From NCBI RefSeq assembly GCF_000685215.1, contig NZ_ARYJ01000014.1, positions 1 through 64,000 on the forward strand: a stretch of DNA of 64,000 nt, given 5' to 3'. How positions within the stretch are numbered: the stretch's first letter is position 1; every line of letters begins with the position of its first letter. Both the position numbers and the translations under genes were made by a program. Shown piece by piece: positions 26,769 through 35,343 of the stretch. Source of the stretch: Hyphomonas jannaschiana VP2. Lineage in GTDB: Bacteria; Pseudomonadota; Alphaproteobacteria; Caulobacterales; Hyphomonadaceae. The notes beneath the pieces were generated by a model that had not been told where the DNA came from, made no database searches, and saw only the letters and a list, made by a program, of their open reading frames with translations.

Positions 26769-29395
26769 CTACTTCAGCATCCCAATCCTTCGTGAACGTT
26801 GGTGAACGCACCAACGTGACAGGCTCCGCCGTCTTCCGCCGCATGATCACGGAGGGCCGTTACGCTGACGCCGTGGAGGTCGCCCGCCAGCAGGTGGAGA
26901 ACGGCGCGCAGGTGATCGACGTCAATATGGATGAAGGCATGCTGGACGGTGCCGAAGCCATGCGCACTTTCCTGAACCTGATCGCAGCCGAGCCGGACAT
27001 CGCCCGCGTGCCGGTGATGATCGATAGCTCCAAATGGGACGTCATCGAAGCCGGCCTGAAATGCGTTCAGGGTAAGTGTATCGTCAACTCGATCTCCATG
27101 AAGGAGGGCGAAGATACGTTCCGCGAGCAGGCGGCAAAATGCCTGTCCTACGGGGCGGCTGTTGTCGTCATGGCTTTTGATGAAGTCGGGCAGGCGGACA
27201 CCAAAGACCGGAAGGTCGAGATCTGCCAGAGGGCCTTCAGGATCTTGACCGAAGATGTCGGCTTCCCGGCTGAAGACATCATCTTCGACCCCAACATTTT
27301 CGCTGTGGCGACGGGGATTGAGGAACACAACAATTACGCGGTCGACTTCATCGAAGCCGCGCGCATTATCCGGGAAACCTGCCCAGGCTGCCACATCTCC
27401 GGTGGCCTCTCGAATGTGTCCTTCAGCTTCCGCGGAAACGAGCCCGTGCGCCGCGCGATGCACTCCGTGTTCCTCTACCACGCCATTCCGGCGGGCATGG
27501 ACATGGGAATCGTCAATGCAGGCCAGCTGGACATTTATGATGATATTCCCGCCGAACTCAGGGAGCGCGTTGAGGACGTCATCCTCAATCGACGCCCGGA
27601 TGCGACGGAGCGCCTGGTCGAGATTGCCGAAGGCCTGAAAGGGCAGAAGGGCAAGACCGCGGTGAAGGATCTTTCCTGGCGTGAGGCGCCGGTGGAAAAG
27701 CGGCTTGAGCACGCGCTTGTTCATGGCATCACCGAATTCATCGATCAGGATACGGAAGAGGCCCGCCTGAAGGCGGAGCGTCCGCTGCATGTGATCGAGG
27801 GCCCGCTGATGGACGGCATGAATGTCGTCGGTGACCTGTTCGGATCCGGCAAGATGTTCCTGCCGCAGGTGGTGAAATCCGCCCGTGTGATGAAACAGGC
27901 CGTCGCCTGGCTCGAGCCTTATATGGAGGAAGAGAAGCAGCGCCTTGGCACGGTGGATGTCTCCAATGGCAAAGTGCTGATGGCGACCGTGAAGGGCGAC
28001 GTGCACGACATCGGCAAGAACATTGTCGGGGTCGTGCTGGCCTGTAACGGGTATGAAATTCTCGATCTTGGCGTCATGGTGCCAGCCGAAACAATTCTCG
28101 ATACGGCCGAGAAAGAGAAGGTGGACGTGATTGGACTCTCCGGACTGATCACGCCGAGCCTCGACGAGATGGTCTATGTCGCTGCCGAAATGCAGCGCCG
28201 CGGCATGGTGCAGCCGCTGCTGATCGGCGGGGCGACCACAAGCCCGGCCCACACGGCCGTGAAGATCGACCCGGTCATCAAGTCGGCGCCGGTGCTGCAT
28301 GTGACGGATGCCAGCCGTGCTGTCGGTGTGGTGAGTGCGCTGCTCAGCGCCGGTGAGAAGCAGGGGCTGGTCGAGCAGACGCGGGCCCGTTACCAGCGCA
28401 TGCGCGAGTCCCGTCAGGGTGGCCCGCCGAAGCCGCGCCTGCCGATTGAAGTTGCGAGAGAGAAGGCGCTCAAGCCGGATTGGGAGGCTTATGACAGGCC
28501 CGTCCCGACGTTCAGCGGTGTACAGACATTCGAGGACATCGATCTGGCAACACTCGCGCGCTACATCGACTGGACACCGTACTTTTCCGCCTGGGACCTT
28601 GCCGGGAAGTATCCGGCGATCCTGGAGGACGAGATTGTCGGGGAGGCTGCGACAACGCTGTGGCGCGATACCGAAGCCATGATGCAGCAACTGGTTGGTG
28701 AGGCCTGGCTGAAGCCGAAGGCGGTCGTCGGCTTCTGGAAGGCCAATCGCGACGGGGACGATATTCGCCTTGAGACGGGCGATGTGTTCCACACGCTCCG
28801 CCAGCAGATGGAAAAGGACAATACCCGCGCGAATTTCGCCATGTCGGACTTTGTTGCCCCGGAAGGTGAAGACTGGATCGGCGGTTTCTGCGTGACCGCG
28901 GGCGGCGAAGCCGAGACGATCGCGGCAGAGTTTGCGAAGAAGGGGGACGACTACTCCTCCATCATGGTGAAGGCACTGGCTGACCGCTTTGCCGAGGCCA
29001 TGGCCGAATACATGCACGAACGCGTGCGCCGCGAGCTGTGGGCCTATGCGCCGGATGAGACGCTGACGAACAGCGACCTCATCGCCGAGAAATACCAGGG
29101 CATCCGCCCGGCGCCCGGTTATCCCAGCCAGCCGGATCATACGGAAAAGGAAACCCTCTTCCGCCTGCTGGACGCTGAGAACCGCATCGGTGTGTCGCTG
29201 ACGTCCAGCTTCGCCATGACGCCGGCGGCCAGTGTTTCAGGGATGTATTTCGCGCATCCCGAAGCGGTGTATTTCGCCGTCGGCCGGATCGAGAAGGACC
29301 AGGTAGAGGATTATGCCCGCCGGAAGGGCTGGGACCTGCGCACGGCCGAGCGGTGGCTGGCGCCGATCCTCAATTACGATCCCTTCGCGGCCTGA
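26765..29395 (+). CDS. metH: Cobalamin-dependent methionine synthase, pterin, B12 and activation domains
   Basis: 876 residues. Domains in order: pterin-binding ([11 protein letters not shown] at 11-21), four-helix cap and Rossmann B12 domain with the lower-ligand His414 in DVHDIG, and a C-terminal SAM activation domain with RPAPGYP at 781-787. The homocysteine domain is absent and is supplied by the gene at 25270. Methyl-THF methylates cobalamin, which methylates homocysteine; the activation domain uses SAM to rescue oxidised cob(II)alamin. The start overlaps the GGCT-like gene by 4 bases. It is the last gene of the operon. Confidence 0.96.
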   Translation: MTTSASQSFVNVGERTNVTGSAVFRRMITEGRYADAVEVARQQVENGAQVIDVNMDEGMLDGAEAMRTFLNLIAAEPDIARVPVMIDSSKWDVIEAGLKCVQGKCIVNSISMKEGEDTFREQAAKCLSYGAAVVVMAFDEVGQADTKDRKVEICQRAFRILTEDVGFPAEDIIFDPNIFAVATGIEEHNNYAVDFIEAARIIRETCPGCHISGGLSNVSFSFRGNEPVRRAMHSVFLYHAIPAGMDMGIVNAGQLDIYDDIPAELRERVEDVILNRRPDATERLVEIAEGLKGQKGKTAVKDLSWREAPVEKRLEHALVHGITEFIDQDTEEARLKAERPLHVIEGPLMDGMNVVGDLFGSGKMFLPQVVKSARVMKQAVAWLEPYMEEEKQRLGTVDVSNGKVLMATVKGDVHDIGKNIVGVVLACNGYEILDLGVMVPAETILDTAEKEKVDVIGLSGLITPSLDEMVYVAAEMQRRGMVQPLLIGGATTSPAHTAVKIDPVIKSAPVLHVTDASRAVGVVSALLSAGEKQGLVEQTRARYQRMRESRQGGPPKPRLPIEVAREKALKPDWEAYDRPVPTFSGVQTFEDIDLATLARYIDWTPYFSAWDLAGKYPAILEDEIVGEAATTLWRDTEAMMQQLVGEAWLKPKAVVGFWKANRDGDDIRLETGDVFHTLRQQMEKDNTRANFAMSDFVAPEGEDWIGGFCVTAGGEAETIAAEFAKKGDDYSSIMVKALADRFAEAMAEYMHERVRRELWAYAPDETLTNSDLIAEKYQGIRPAPGYPSQPDHTEKETLFRLLDAENRIGVSLTSSFAMTPAASVSGMYFAHPEAVYFAVGRIEKDQVEDYARRKGWDLRTAERWLAPILNYDPFAA

Positions 29396-29484
29396 GTTTT
29401 CAGATTCTGTCGCCGCTGCGACTGGAAGGCAGGCTGCGAGTCGCCTAAACAGGAGCAGTGTCCACGGGAAGGGGCGGAACAATC

Positions 29485-30909
29485 ATGGCAGAGAAACCGC
29501 TTCTGGGCGAAAACGCGAAGATTGTCGCGACGCTTGGCCCGGGCAGCCGTTCGCCGAAAGAGGTGGTGGCACTGGCCTATGCCGGGGTCGACGTCTTCCG
29601 CCTGAATTTCAGCCATGGTGAGCACGCCGCCCATCTTGAAGCGCTTCAGGCTGTGCGTGCAGCAGAGGCGAAAACGGACCGGCCGCTGGCCGTTCTGGCA
29701 GACCTTCAGGGGCCGAAAGTCCGCGTCGGAAAATTTCCTGACGGCAGCCTGCGTCTCGGGTTCCGGAAAGAGTACAACATCGTGGCGGCGGAAGAGGGCG
29801 CCGACGAAAACACGATCCCCGTACCGCATGCAGAAATCGTCGAAATTCTCGAAGAAGGTGACACGATCCTCGTCGATGACGGGAAGCTGATCCTGACGGT
29901 GACCGAGACAGGCAAAACGCCGAAGGTCCGGGCGGAAGTGCCGGGCAAGCTTTCCGACAAGAAGGGCTTTACAGTGCGCGGAAAACCGCTCCCGGTCCGT
30001 GCACTGACAGACAAGGACCGGGCGGACCTGGACTTCGCCCTTGAGATCGGTGTCGACATTGTTGCGCTCTCCTTTGTGCAGAGCGTTTCAGATGTTGAAG
30101 AGGTGAAGGCCATCATCGCAGGCCGGGCACCGCTGGTCTCCAAACTGGAAAAGCCCGCGGCGATTACAAATCTGGAAGCCATCGTCGAAGCGTCCGACGC
30201 TGTGATGGTCGCCCGCGGCGACCTCGGGGTCGAGTTTGCGCCGGAAGACGTGCCGGTCATCCAACGCCGGATCGTGCGTGTGGCGCGGTCACGCGGGCGT
30301 CCGGTCATCGTCGCGACGCAAATGCTGGAATCCATGATCGAGAACGCAGCGCCCACCCGGGCGGAAGCCTCTGATGTGGCAACCGCGATCTATCAGGGCG
30401 CCGACGCCGTGATGCTGTCGGCCGAGACAGCAGTCGGCCGGCATCCGGCGACGGCTGTCGCCATCATGGCCCGGATCATACGCGCGACGGAGTCCGCGGA
30501 GGACTATCGCCAGTCCATCGCCCAGTTCGCGGGAACTGAGGCCGAGGCTTCGGCTGTGGACGTCATCGCAACAACGGCTCAGGCGATGGCGTGTGCCGAG
30601 GGCGCTGGCGCGCTTGCGCTCAGAACCGGCGCGTTTGACCGGTTGGCCAGATTTTCCCGGGTCCGTGGGCCCGCACCGATCCTTTACGGTTCGCTGGACG
30701 ACCGGCGTTTGCGGCAGGCCTGCCTTCTCTGGGGCGTGCATCCCCAGCGGCTCAATGCCGGCGCGACGAATTGGTATCGTGACCTGATGGAGGCCGCTGG
30801 TCTCAAAGGCCGTGTCGCCTATGCGCGCTGGGCCGGGGATGAGGCGCGCTTCGCCTGGGAAGTCGGCGTCGGCAAGGGCGAGGACGGAAAGCCGATTACT
30901 GGCGTATGA
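29485..30909 (+). CDS. pyk: Pyruvate kinase
   Basis: 474 residues, the normal length. Catalytic and binding features: KIVATLGPGSRSP at the start, FRLNFSHG, ADLQGPKVRVG, VSKLEKPAAI (catalytic Lys), MVARGDLGVE and MLSAETAVGRHP. Converts phosphoenolpyruvate and ADP to pyruvate and ATP in the cytosol. The start is ATG 29485, the beginning of the conserved N-terminus. The 3' end overlaps the convergent protease gene by 14 bases. Confidence 0.96.
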   Translation: MAEKPLLGENAKIVATLGPGSRSPKEVVALAYAGVDVFRLNFSHGEHAAHLEALQAVRAAEAKTDRPLAVLADLQGPKVRVGKFPDGSLRLGFRKEYNIVAAEEGADENTIPVPHAEIVEILEEGDTILVDDGKLILTVTETGKTPKVRAEVPGKLSDKKGFTVRGKPLPVRALTDKDRADLDFALEIGVDIVALSFVQSVSDVEEVKAIIAGRAPLVSKLEKPAAITNLEAIVEASDAVMVARGDLGVEFAPEDVPVIQRRIVRVARSRGRPVIVATQMLESMIENAAPTRAEASDVATAIYQGADAVMLSAETAVGRHPATAVAIMARIIRATESAEDYRQSIAQFAGTEAEASAVDVIATTAQAMACAEGAGALALRTGAFDRLARFSRVRGPAPILYGSLDDRRLRQACLLWGVHPQRLNAGATNWYRDLMEAAGLKGRVAYARWAGDEARFAWEVGVGKGEDGKPITGV

Positions 30910-31435
30910 TCAGCGTGTCGCCTTTGAACTCATAGGAATAGAGTTCGCCGAGGAAGCTCATGCCGAGCAGGGACTGTTCCAGCCCCTCTTTCAGCACCAT
31001 CGCGCGGACGTCTTCCATCTCGACGCGGCCGATACGCACACGGTCCAGCACGATATAGGCCCCTTGGGTCAGGCCGCCGGCGGTGCGCACTTCATTGTCA
31101 AATTCGAGCTCTGCCGGGTTGAGACCAATCCGCTGGGCGTCATGCAGGGTCAGGGCAATGATACTTGCGCCTGTATCCACCATGAACCGGACATCGGTTC
31201 CCTGGACATCTGCCCTTGTCCAGTAATGGCCGTCGGCTTCCCGGCTGATGATCGCGGCCTTGTCGAAGTTTGCCCGGGGACGCGTGCTGACATCCGGGAC
31301 TGCGGAATTGGTCAGTGATGCGGCGGCCGGCGTTGCGCTGCCCATGGCGTCTGTTTTCGGGACGATGAAAAACACAGCGGTCGCAGCGATGAGCAGCGCT
31401 GCGGCGAGCATGGGCAAGATATGTCTGGCGTACAT
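30896..31435 (-). CDS. Retropepsin-like clan AA aspartic protease (TIGR02281 type), membrane-anchored
   Basis: 179 residues. An N-terminal membrane segment (about 7-25, PMLAAALLIAATAVFFIV) precedes a single retropepsin domain with the active-site DTGA at 87-90, followed by the expected ALTLHDAQRIGL and, at the C-terminus, LLGMSFLGEL. Such proteins are common in alphaproteobacteria, dimerise to form one active site and face the periplasm; substrates are mostly unknown. It starts 4 bases after the DUF1289 stop. Convergent overlap with pyk. Confidence 0.87.
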   Translation of the reverse strand: MYARHILPMLAAALLIAATAVFFIVPKTDAMGSATPAAASLTNSAVPDVSTRPRANFDKAAIISREADGHYWTRADVQGTDVRFMVDTGASIIALTLHDAQRIGLNPAELEFDNEVRTAGGLTQGAYIVLDRVRIGRVEMEDVRAMVLKEGLEQSLLGMSFLGELYSYEFKGDTLIIRQ

Positions 31436-31439
31436 GGCG

Positions 31440-31634
31440 TCAGCGCTTCCCCAGAGCCTCCAGCTTGCCAATCCGCTCAGGCAGTTCGCAGAGAACGCGC
31501 TCGCGGCCAGGCTCCCCCATGGCGACCCATTGGCCAATTTCTTTCAATGTGCGCCCACAGCCTAGGCACCAGCCAGTTGAGGCGTCAACTGCACATACCT
31601 TGATACATGGGGACTTTATCGGTTCGCGAGACAT
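31440..31634 (-). CDS. DUF1289 domain-containing small protein
   Basis: 64 residues. The DUF1289 four-cysteine pattern is C10, C14, C23, C26 (SPCIKVCAVD, GWCLGCGRT), followed by KEIGQW. These are short Fe-S or Zn-binding-like proteins widespread in Proteobacteria, of unknown function. The start at 31634 is preceded by AGGG. The next gene on the strand, the aspartic protease, begins 4 bases downstream, so the two are likely co-expressed. Confidence 0.85.
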   Translation of the reverse strand: MSREPIKSPCIKVCAVDASTGWCLGCGRTLKEIGQWVAMGEPGRERVLCELPERIGKLEALGKR

Positions 31635-31682
31635 CAATATACCCTGTGTCCAGTGCGGGTTGCGGGGCGGAGTGTATGAGCG

Positions 31683-31718
31683 GCAAGGTAACAAATCCTT
31701 GTCGTGCAGCCACCTTGC
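31683..31718. promoter_or_regulatory. Inverted repeat in the DUF1289/cobT divergent region
   Basis: GCAAGGT (31683-31689) and ACCTTGC (31712-31718) are exact reverse complements separated by 22 bases. It lies between two divergent starts (31634 and 31773). It could be an operator or an RNA hairpin in the cobT leader. I see no cobalamin-riboswitch B12 box. Confidence 0.4.
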
Positions 31719-31772
31719 AACCTGCTATTATGACGTGTGAAACGCGTCAGAGGAATGCGGGAGTAAAGTAAC

Positions 31773-32774
31773 GTGCCAGAACCTGTTCGCGAAGGCTCAC
31801 CATTGGCGGATGTGCGCGCGCTCATCATGAGCGCGCCACCCCCCGCGACAGAACCTGGCAAACAGGTCCGCGAAGCCCTGCTCGGAATGGGCCGGGAAGG
31901 GGATTTCGGTCGTCTGGGCGAGGCTGCAGAGTGGCTTGCGAACTGGCAGAACCGGTATCCGCCGCGCATTGAAAAACCGACCCTGGCTATTTTTGCCGGG
32001 TCCCACGGCATTGTTGAGGAAGGCGTTTCCATGTCTTCCAACAGCGATACTCAGGCGCATGTCGATGCGCTGCGGGAAGGGCGCGCGCCGCTGTCTGCCA
32101 TTGCGACACAGGCCGGAGCCTCCATCCGGGTCTTCGAACTGGCCCTGGACAGGCCCACGCCGAGCATCGCTGAAACGGCCGCGATGTCCGAAAAAGAGTG
32201 CGCGGCAACCATCGCCTATGGATTCGAGGCGACGGAAGACCATCCGGACCTGCTGGCACTTGCGGTAGCTGGCGCAGGTGTGGGGACGGCTGCTGCGGCC
32301 GTTGCCTGCGCGCTGTATGGCGGATCACCGGATTACTGGGTCCGCCCAAGCAGCCAGACGACAGCAACCCTTGCCCGCAAGCGGATTGACCTCGTCAGCC
32401 GGGCGCTGACCCTGCACCGCGGTCACCTGTCGGACCCGCTGGAAGCGCTGCGCTGCCTCGGTGGCCGGGAGCTGGCAGCGTGTGTCGGTGCCATTATCGC
32501 CGCGCGGCATCAGGGAATCCCCGTCGTTCTGGACGGCTTCGCGACAACGATTGCAGCGGGTGTGGTTCATGCCATCGATCCGAAAGCGATCAGCCATTGC
32601 CTGGCCTCGCACATCACGCGCCGGCCGGCACATGAGGCCGCGCTGGAGCGGCTGGGCCTGAAGCCGCTCATGCAGATGGAGTTCCAGACGGGTGGCGGCT
32701 TGGGGTCAGCCTCTGCGATCGGCCTGCTGAAAACGGCCTGTGCGCCCTTCATCGCAGAGCCGGCATCGACCTGA
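31773..32774 (+). CDS. cobT: Nicotinate-nucleotide-dimethylbenzimidazole phosphoribosyltransferase
   Basis: 333 residues (family about 340-350) from a GTG preceded by GGAG at about 9 bases. The CobT pattern is visible: FAGSHGIVEEGVS, the central VAGAGVGTAAAAVACALYG, GFATTIAAGVVHAIDP and the C-terminal MEFQTGGGLGSASAIGLLK. It attaches ribose phosphate to 5,6-dimethylbenzimidazole to make the lower ligand of cobalamin, needed by the B12-dependent MetH encoded 3 kb away. It stands alone, not beside other cob genes. Confidence 0.93.
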   Translation: MPEPVREGSPLADVRALIMSAPPPATEPGKQVREALLGMGREGDFGRLGEAAEWLANWQNRYPPRIEKPTLAIFAGSHGIVEEGVSMSSNSDTQAHVDALREGRAPLSAIATQAGASIRVFELALDRPTPSIAETAAMSEKECAATIAYGFEATEDHPDLLALAVAGAGVGTAAAAVACALYGGSPDYWVRPSSQTTATLARKRIDLVSRALTLHRGHLSDPLEALRCLGGRELAACVGAIIAARHQGIPVVLDGFATTIAAGVVHAIDPKAISHCLASHITRRPAHEAALERLGLKPLMQMEFQTGGGLGSASAIGLLKTACAPFIAEPAST

Positions 32775-32807
32775 CGCAGGGTCATCTGCGACTTATATGC
32801 GACTTCC

Positions 32808-32829
32808 TTTACGTTGACGTTCGCGTCAC
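32808..32829. promoter_or_regulatory. ACGT-rich dyad upstream of the acyl-CoA dehydrogenase pair
   Basis: TTTACGTTGACGTTCG followed by GTCA resembles the MerR-family (LiuR-type) sites found before fatty-acid and branched-chain catabolism genes in Proteobacteria. The match to that class is from memory and imperfect. It lies about 80 bases before the start at 32908. Confidence 0.35.
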
Positions 32830-32907
32830 CTTGCCAGCCAATACAAATGACTGACATAGAGAGCGTGTGCCTGGCAGCAGGATCAGACCGTTTCGGAGGA
32901 GCACGTA

Positions 32908-34098
32908 ATGAATCTGGAGTTTACACCGGAAGAGATCGAATTCCGTAAGGAAGTTCGGGCCTTCATTGAAGAGAACTATCCCAAGGAGCTGGTTGGAACC
33001 GGCACACGCGAGGATCTGAGCCGCGAGCAATTCCTCGCCTGGCACAAAATCCTCGGCAAAAAAGGCTGGTCCGTCCCGGCATGGCCGGAGAAATATGGCG
33101 GCACAGGCTGGACCTCGACGCAGAAGTACATCTGGGGCGAAGAGAACGCCCGTATGGATGCAATCATGCCGCTGCCGTTCGGCGTCTCGATGGTCGGCCC
33201 GGTCATCTACACGTTCGGCAATGAAGAGCAAAAGGCAAAGCACCTGCCGGGCATCCGTTCCGGTGACGTCTGGTGGTGCCAGGGTTATTCCGAGCCGGGT
33301 GCAGGCTCCGACCTTGCAAGCGTGAAGACCACGGCCGTCCGCGATGGCGACCACTATGTCATCAATGGCCAGAAGACCTGGACTACGCTCGCCCAGCACG
33401 CCGACTGGGGCTTCTTCCTTTGCCGGACGGACCCGAACGCGAAAGCCCAGGAAGGTATTTCCTTCATCCTCGTCGACATGAAGACGCCGGGCATCGAAGT
33501 GCGCCCGATCAAGCTGATCGACGGCACGCATGAAGTGAACGAGACTTGGCTGACGGATGTCCGCGTTCCGGTCGAGAACCTCGTTGGCGAAGAGAACAAG
33601 GGCTGGACGTACGCCAAGTTCCTGCTCGCTCACGAACGTTCCGGCATTGCCGGCGTTGCTCGCTCCAAGCGTGGCATCGAACGCCTTCGTGACATCGCTA
33701 CCCAGGAAACCGTCGACGGCACGCCGCTGATCGAAACGCCGGAATTCGCGCGCAAGATCAGCCAGCTTGAGATTGACCTGACCGCGCTTGAATTCACCGA
33801 GCTCCGCACGCTTGCGTCCGAAGCCGCCGGCAAGGGCCCGGGGCCGGAAAGCTCCATCCTGAAAGTGAAGGGCACCGAGGTGCAGCAGCGCCTGACGGAA
33901 CTCACGCTGGAAGCGGTGAACCATTACGGTGCGCCTTACGCCTATGGCATGGAAGCCACCGGCAACGGTGCCGGCATCGGTCCGGACTATGCGGACTTTG
34001 CGGCCGAGACGTATTTCAACATGCGTAAGACGTCGATCTATGGCGGCTCCAACGAAATTCAGCGCAACATCATCACGAAAATGATCCTGGGCCTTTAA
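32908..34098 (+). CDS. Acyl-CoA dehydrogenase, large-subunit (PimC-like) type
   Basis: 396 residues. The acyl-CoA dehydrogenase fold is clear: EFRKEVRAFIEENYP at the start, WWCQGYSEPGAGSDLAS (FAD/substrate loop), INGQKTWTTLAQ, and the C-terminal TSIYGGSNEIQRNI. The sequence type resembles the large subunit of pimeloyl-CoA dehydrogenase. The following gene (28-base gap) resembles the small subunit, so an alpha2beta2 enzyme is likely. It oxidises acyl-CoA to enoyl-CoA using FAD. The chain or side-chain substrate is not known. GGAGGA lies upstream. Confidence 0.9.
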   Translation: MNLEFTPEEIEFRKEVRAFIEENYPKELVGTGTREDLSREQFLAWHKILGKKGWSVPAWPEKYGGTGWTSTQKYIWGEENARMDAIMPLPFGVSMVGPVIYTFGNEEQKAKHLPGIRSGDVWWCQGYSEPGAGSDLASVKTTAVRDGDHYVINGQKTWTTLAQHADWGFFLCRTDPNAKAQEGISFILVDMKTPGIEVRPIKLIDGTHEVNETWLTDVRVPVENLVGEENKGWTYAKFLLAHERSGIAGVARSKRGIERLRDIATQETVDGTPLIETPEFARKISQLEIDLTALEFTELRTLASEAAGKGPGPESSILKVKGTEVQQRLTELTLEAVNHYGAPYAYGMEATGNGAGIGPDYADFAAETYFNMRKTSIYGGSNEIQRNIITKMILGL

Positions 34099-34126
34099 GC
34101 CCGAGGCCAGAGAGGAAACGACTCAA

Positions 34127-35281
34127 ATGGACTTCAATTTCACTGAAGAACAGGGAATGCTTCGCGACAGCCTCGCGAAGATGATCCGCGATCAGTACGA
34201 CTTCGAATCCCGCCGCAAGGTGGTGGCTTCGGCTGAAGGCTGGCGCAAGGACATGTGGATGCAGTTCGCCGAGCTGGGCCTGATGATGGCACCGTTCAGC
34301 GAGGAAGACGGCGGCCTCGGCGGTGGCCCGATCGACGCGATGGTCGTGATGGAAGAGTTCGGCAAAGGCCTTGTGGTCGAGCCGTACGTACCAAGCGTTG
34401 TTTGCGGCGGCGGCTTCATCAAGCGCGGAACGGATGCGCAGAAAGAAGAATACCTCACCGGCATCATGTCCGGCGAAACAATCTTCGCCTTCGCTTATGC
34501 AGAGCCGCGCGGTCGCTACAACCTGGCTGATCTCGAAACTACCGCCAAGAAAGACGGCGAAGGCTTCGTGATCAACGGCCACAAGGCTGTTGTCATCGGT
34601 GCGCCCTGGGCCACCCACCTGATCGTCACGGCACGGACCTCCGGTGACCGCCGCGACAAGAACGGTGTGACCGTCTTCGTCGTCGAGAAATCAGCACCGG
34701 GCATCTCCACCCGCGACTATCCGACGGTCGATGGCCGCCGGGCTTCGGAAGTGTATTTCGAAAACGTCGCTGTTGGCGCGGAAGCTGTCATCGGCGAAGT
34801 CGACAACGGCCTGCCGCTGATCGAACTCGTCTCCGACGAAGCGATCGCAGCGCTCTGCGCCGAGGCATGCGGTGCGATGAAAGTTGCCCACGAGATGACG
34901 GTCGAATACTCGCGCCAGCGTAAGCAGTTCGGCACGCCGATCGGCAAGTTCCAGGTACTGCAGCACCGCATGGTCGACATGTTCATGGAATATGAGCAGT
35001 CGGTCTCCATGACCTACATGGCCACGCTGAAGCTGGGCGATGACGAAGTCACCCGCAAGAAAGCGGCTTCTGCTGCCAAGGTGCGTATCGGCCAGGGCGG
35101 CCGTTTCGTCGGCCAGCAGTCGATCCAGATCCACGGCGGTATGGGCATGACGGACGAACTGGCTGTCGGCCACTACTTCAAGCGCCTGACCATGATCGAC
35201 TCCGAATTCGGCAATGTCGACCATCACCTGAAGCGCTACACGGAACTCTCTGCTGCAGACGTTCCGGCAGCGGCTGAATAA
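34127..35281 (+). CDS. Acyl-CoA dehydrogenase, small-subunit (PimD-like) type
   Basis: 384 residues. N-terminus FNFTEEQGMLRDSLAKMI, middle FAYAEPRGRYNLADLETTA, and C-terminal QIHGGMGMTDELAVGHYFKR. It resembles the small subunit of pimeloyl-CoA dehydrogenase and other two-component acyl-CoA dehydrogenases. It follows its likely partner with AGAGGAAA upstream of the ATG. A clear terminator follows the stop, so the pair is probably one transcript. Substrate unknown. Confidence 0.9.
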   Translation: MDFNFTEEQGMLRDSLAKMIRDQYDFESRRKVVASAEGWRKDMWMQFAELGLMMAPFSEEDGGLGGGPIDAMVVMEEFGKGLVVEPYVPSVVCGGGFIKRGTDAQKEEYLTGIMSGETIFAFAYAEPRGRYNLADLETTAKKDGEGFVINGHKAVVIGAPWATHLIVTARTSGDRRDKNGVTVFVVEKSAPGISTRDYPTVDGRRASEVYFENVAVGAEAVIGEVDNGLPLIELVSDEAIAALCAEACGAMKVAHEMTVEYSRQRKQFGTPIGKFQVLQHRMVDMFMEYEQSVSMTYMATLKLGDDEVTRKKAASAAKVRIGQGGRFVGQQSIQIHGGMGMTDELAVGHYFKRLTMIDSEFGNVDHHLKRYTELSAADVPAAAE

Positions 35282-35308
35282 GCTCGTTCTGCGAATTCAA
35301 AATGTAGG

Positions 35309-35340
35309 CGGGGGATCGTTCAGGCGGTCCCCCGTTTTCT
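35309..35340 (+). terminator. Rho-independent terminator after the acyl-CoA dehydrogenase pair
   Basis: CGGGGGA (35309-35315) pairs with TCCCCCG (35328-35334), followed by TTTTCT. It ends the plus-strand transcript and lies just before the convergent glycosyltransferase gene's stop. Confidence 0.85.
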
Positions 35341-35343
35341 TTG

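Noticed and set aside
26774-29140. A 788-residue open frame on the minus strand inside metH
   Set aside because: It is antisense to a clear methionine synthase with all domain motifs. The antisense protein is His/Arg-rich with no recognisable domain, a typical shadow in high-GC DNA.
31635-31772. Cobalamin riboswitch before cobT
   Set aside because: I could not find the conserved B12 box or the length needed; only a short inverted repeat is present.
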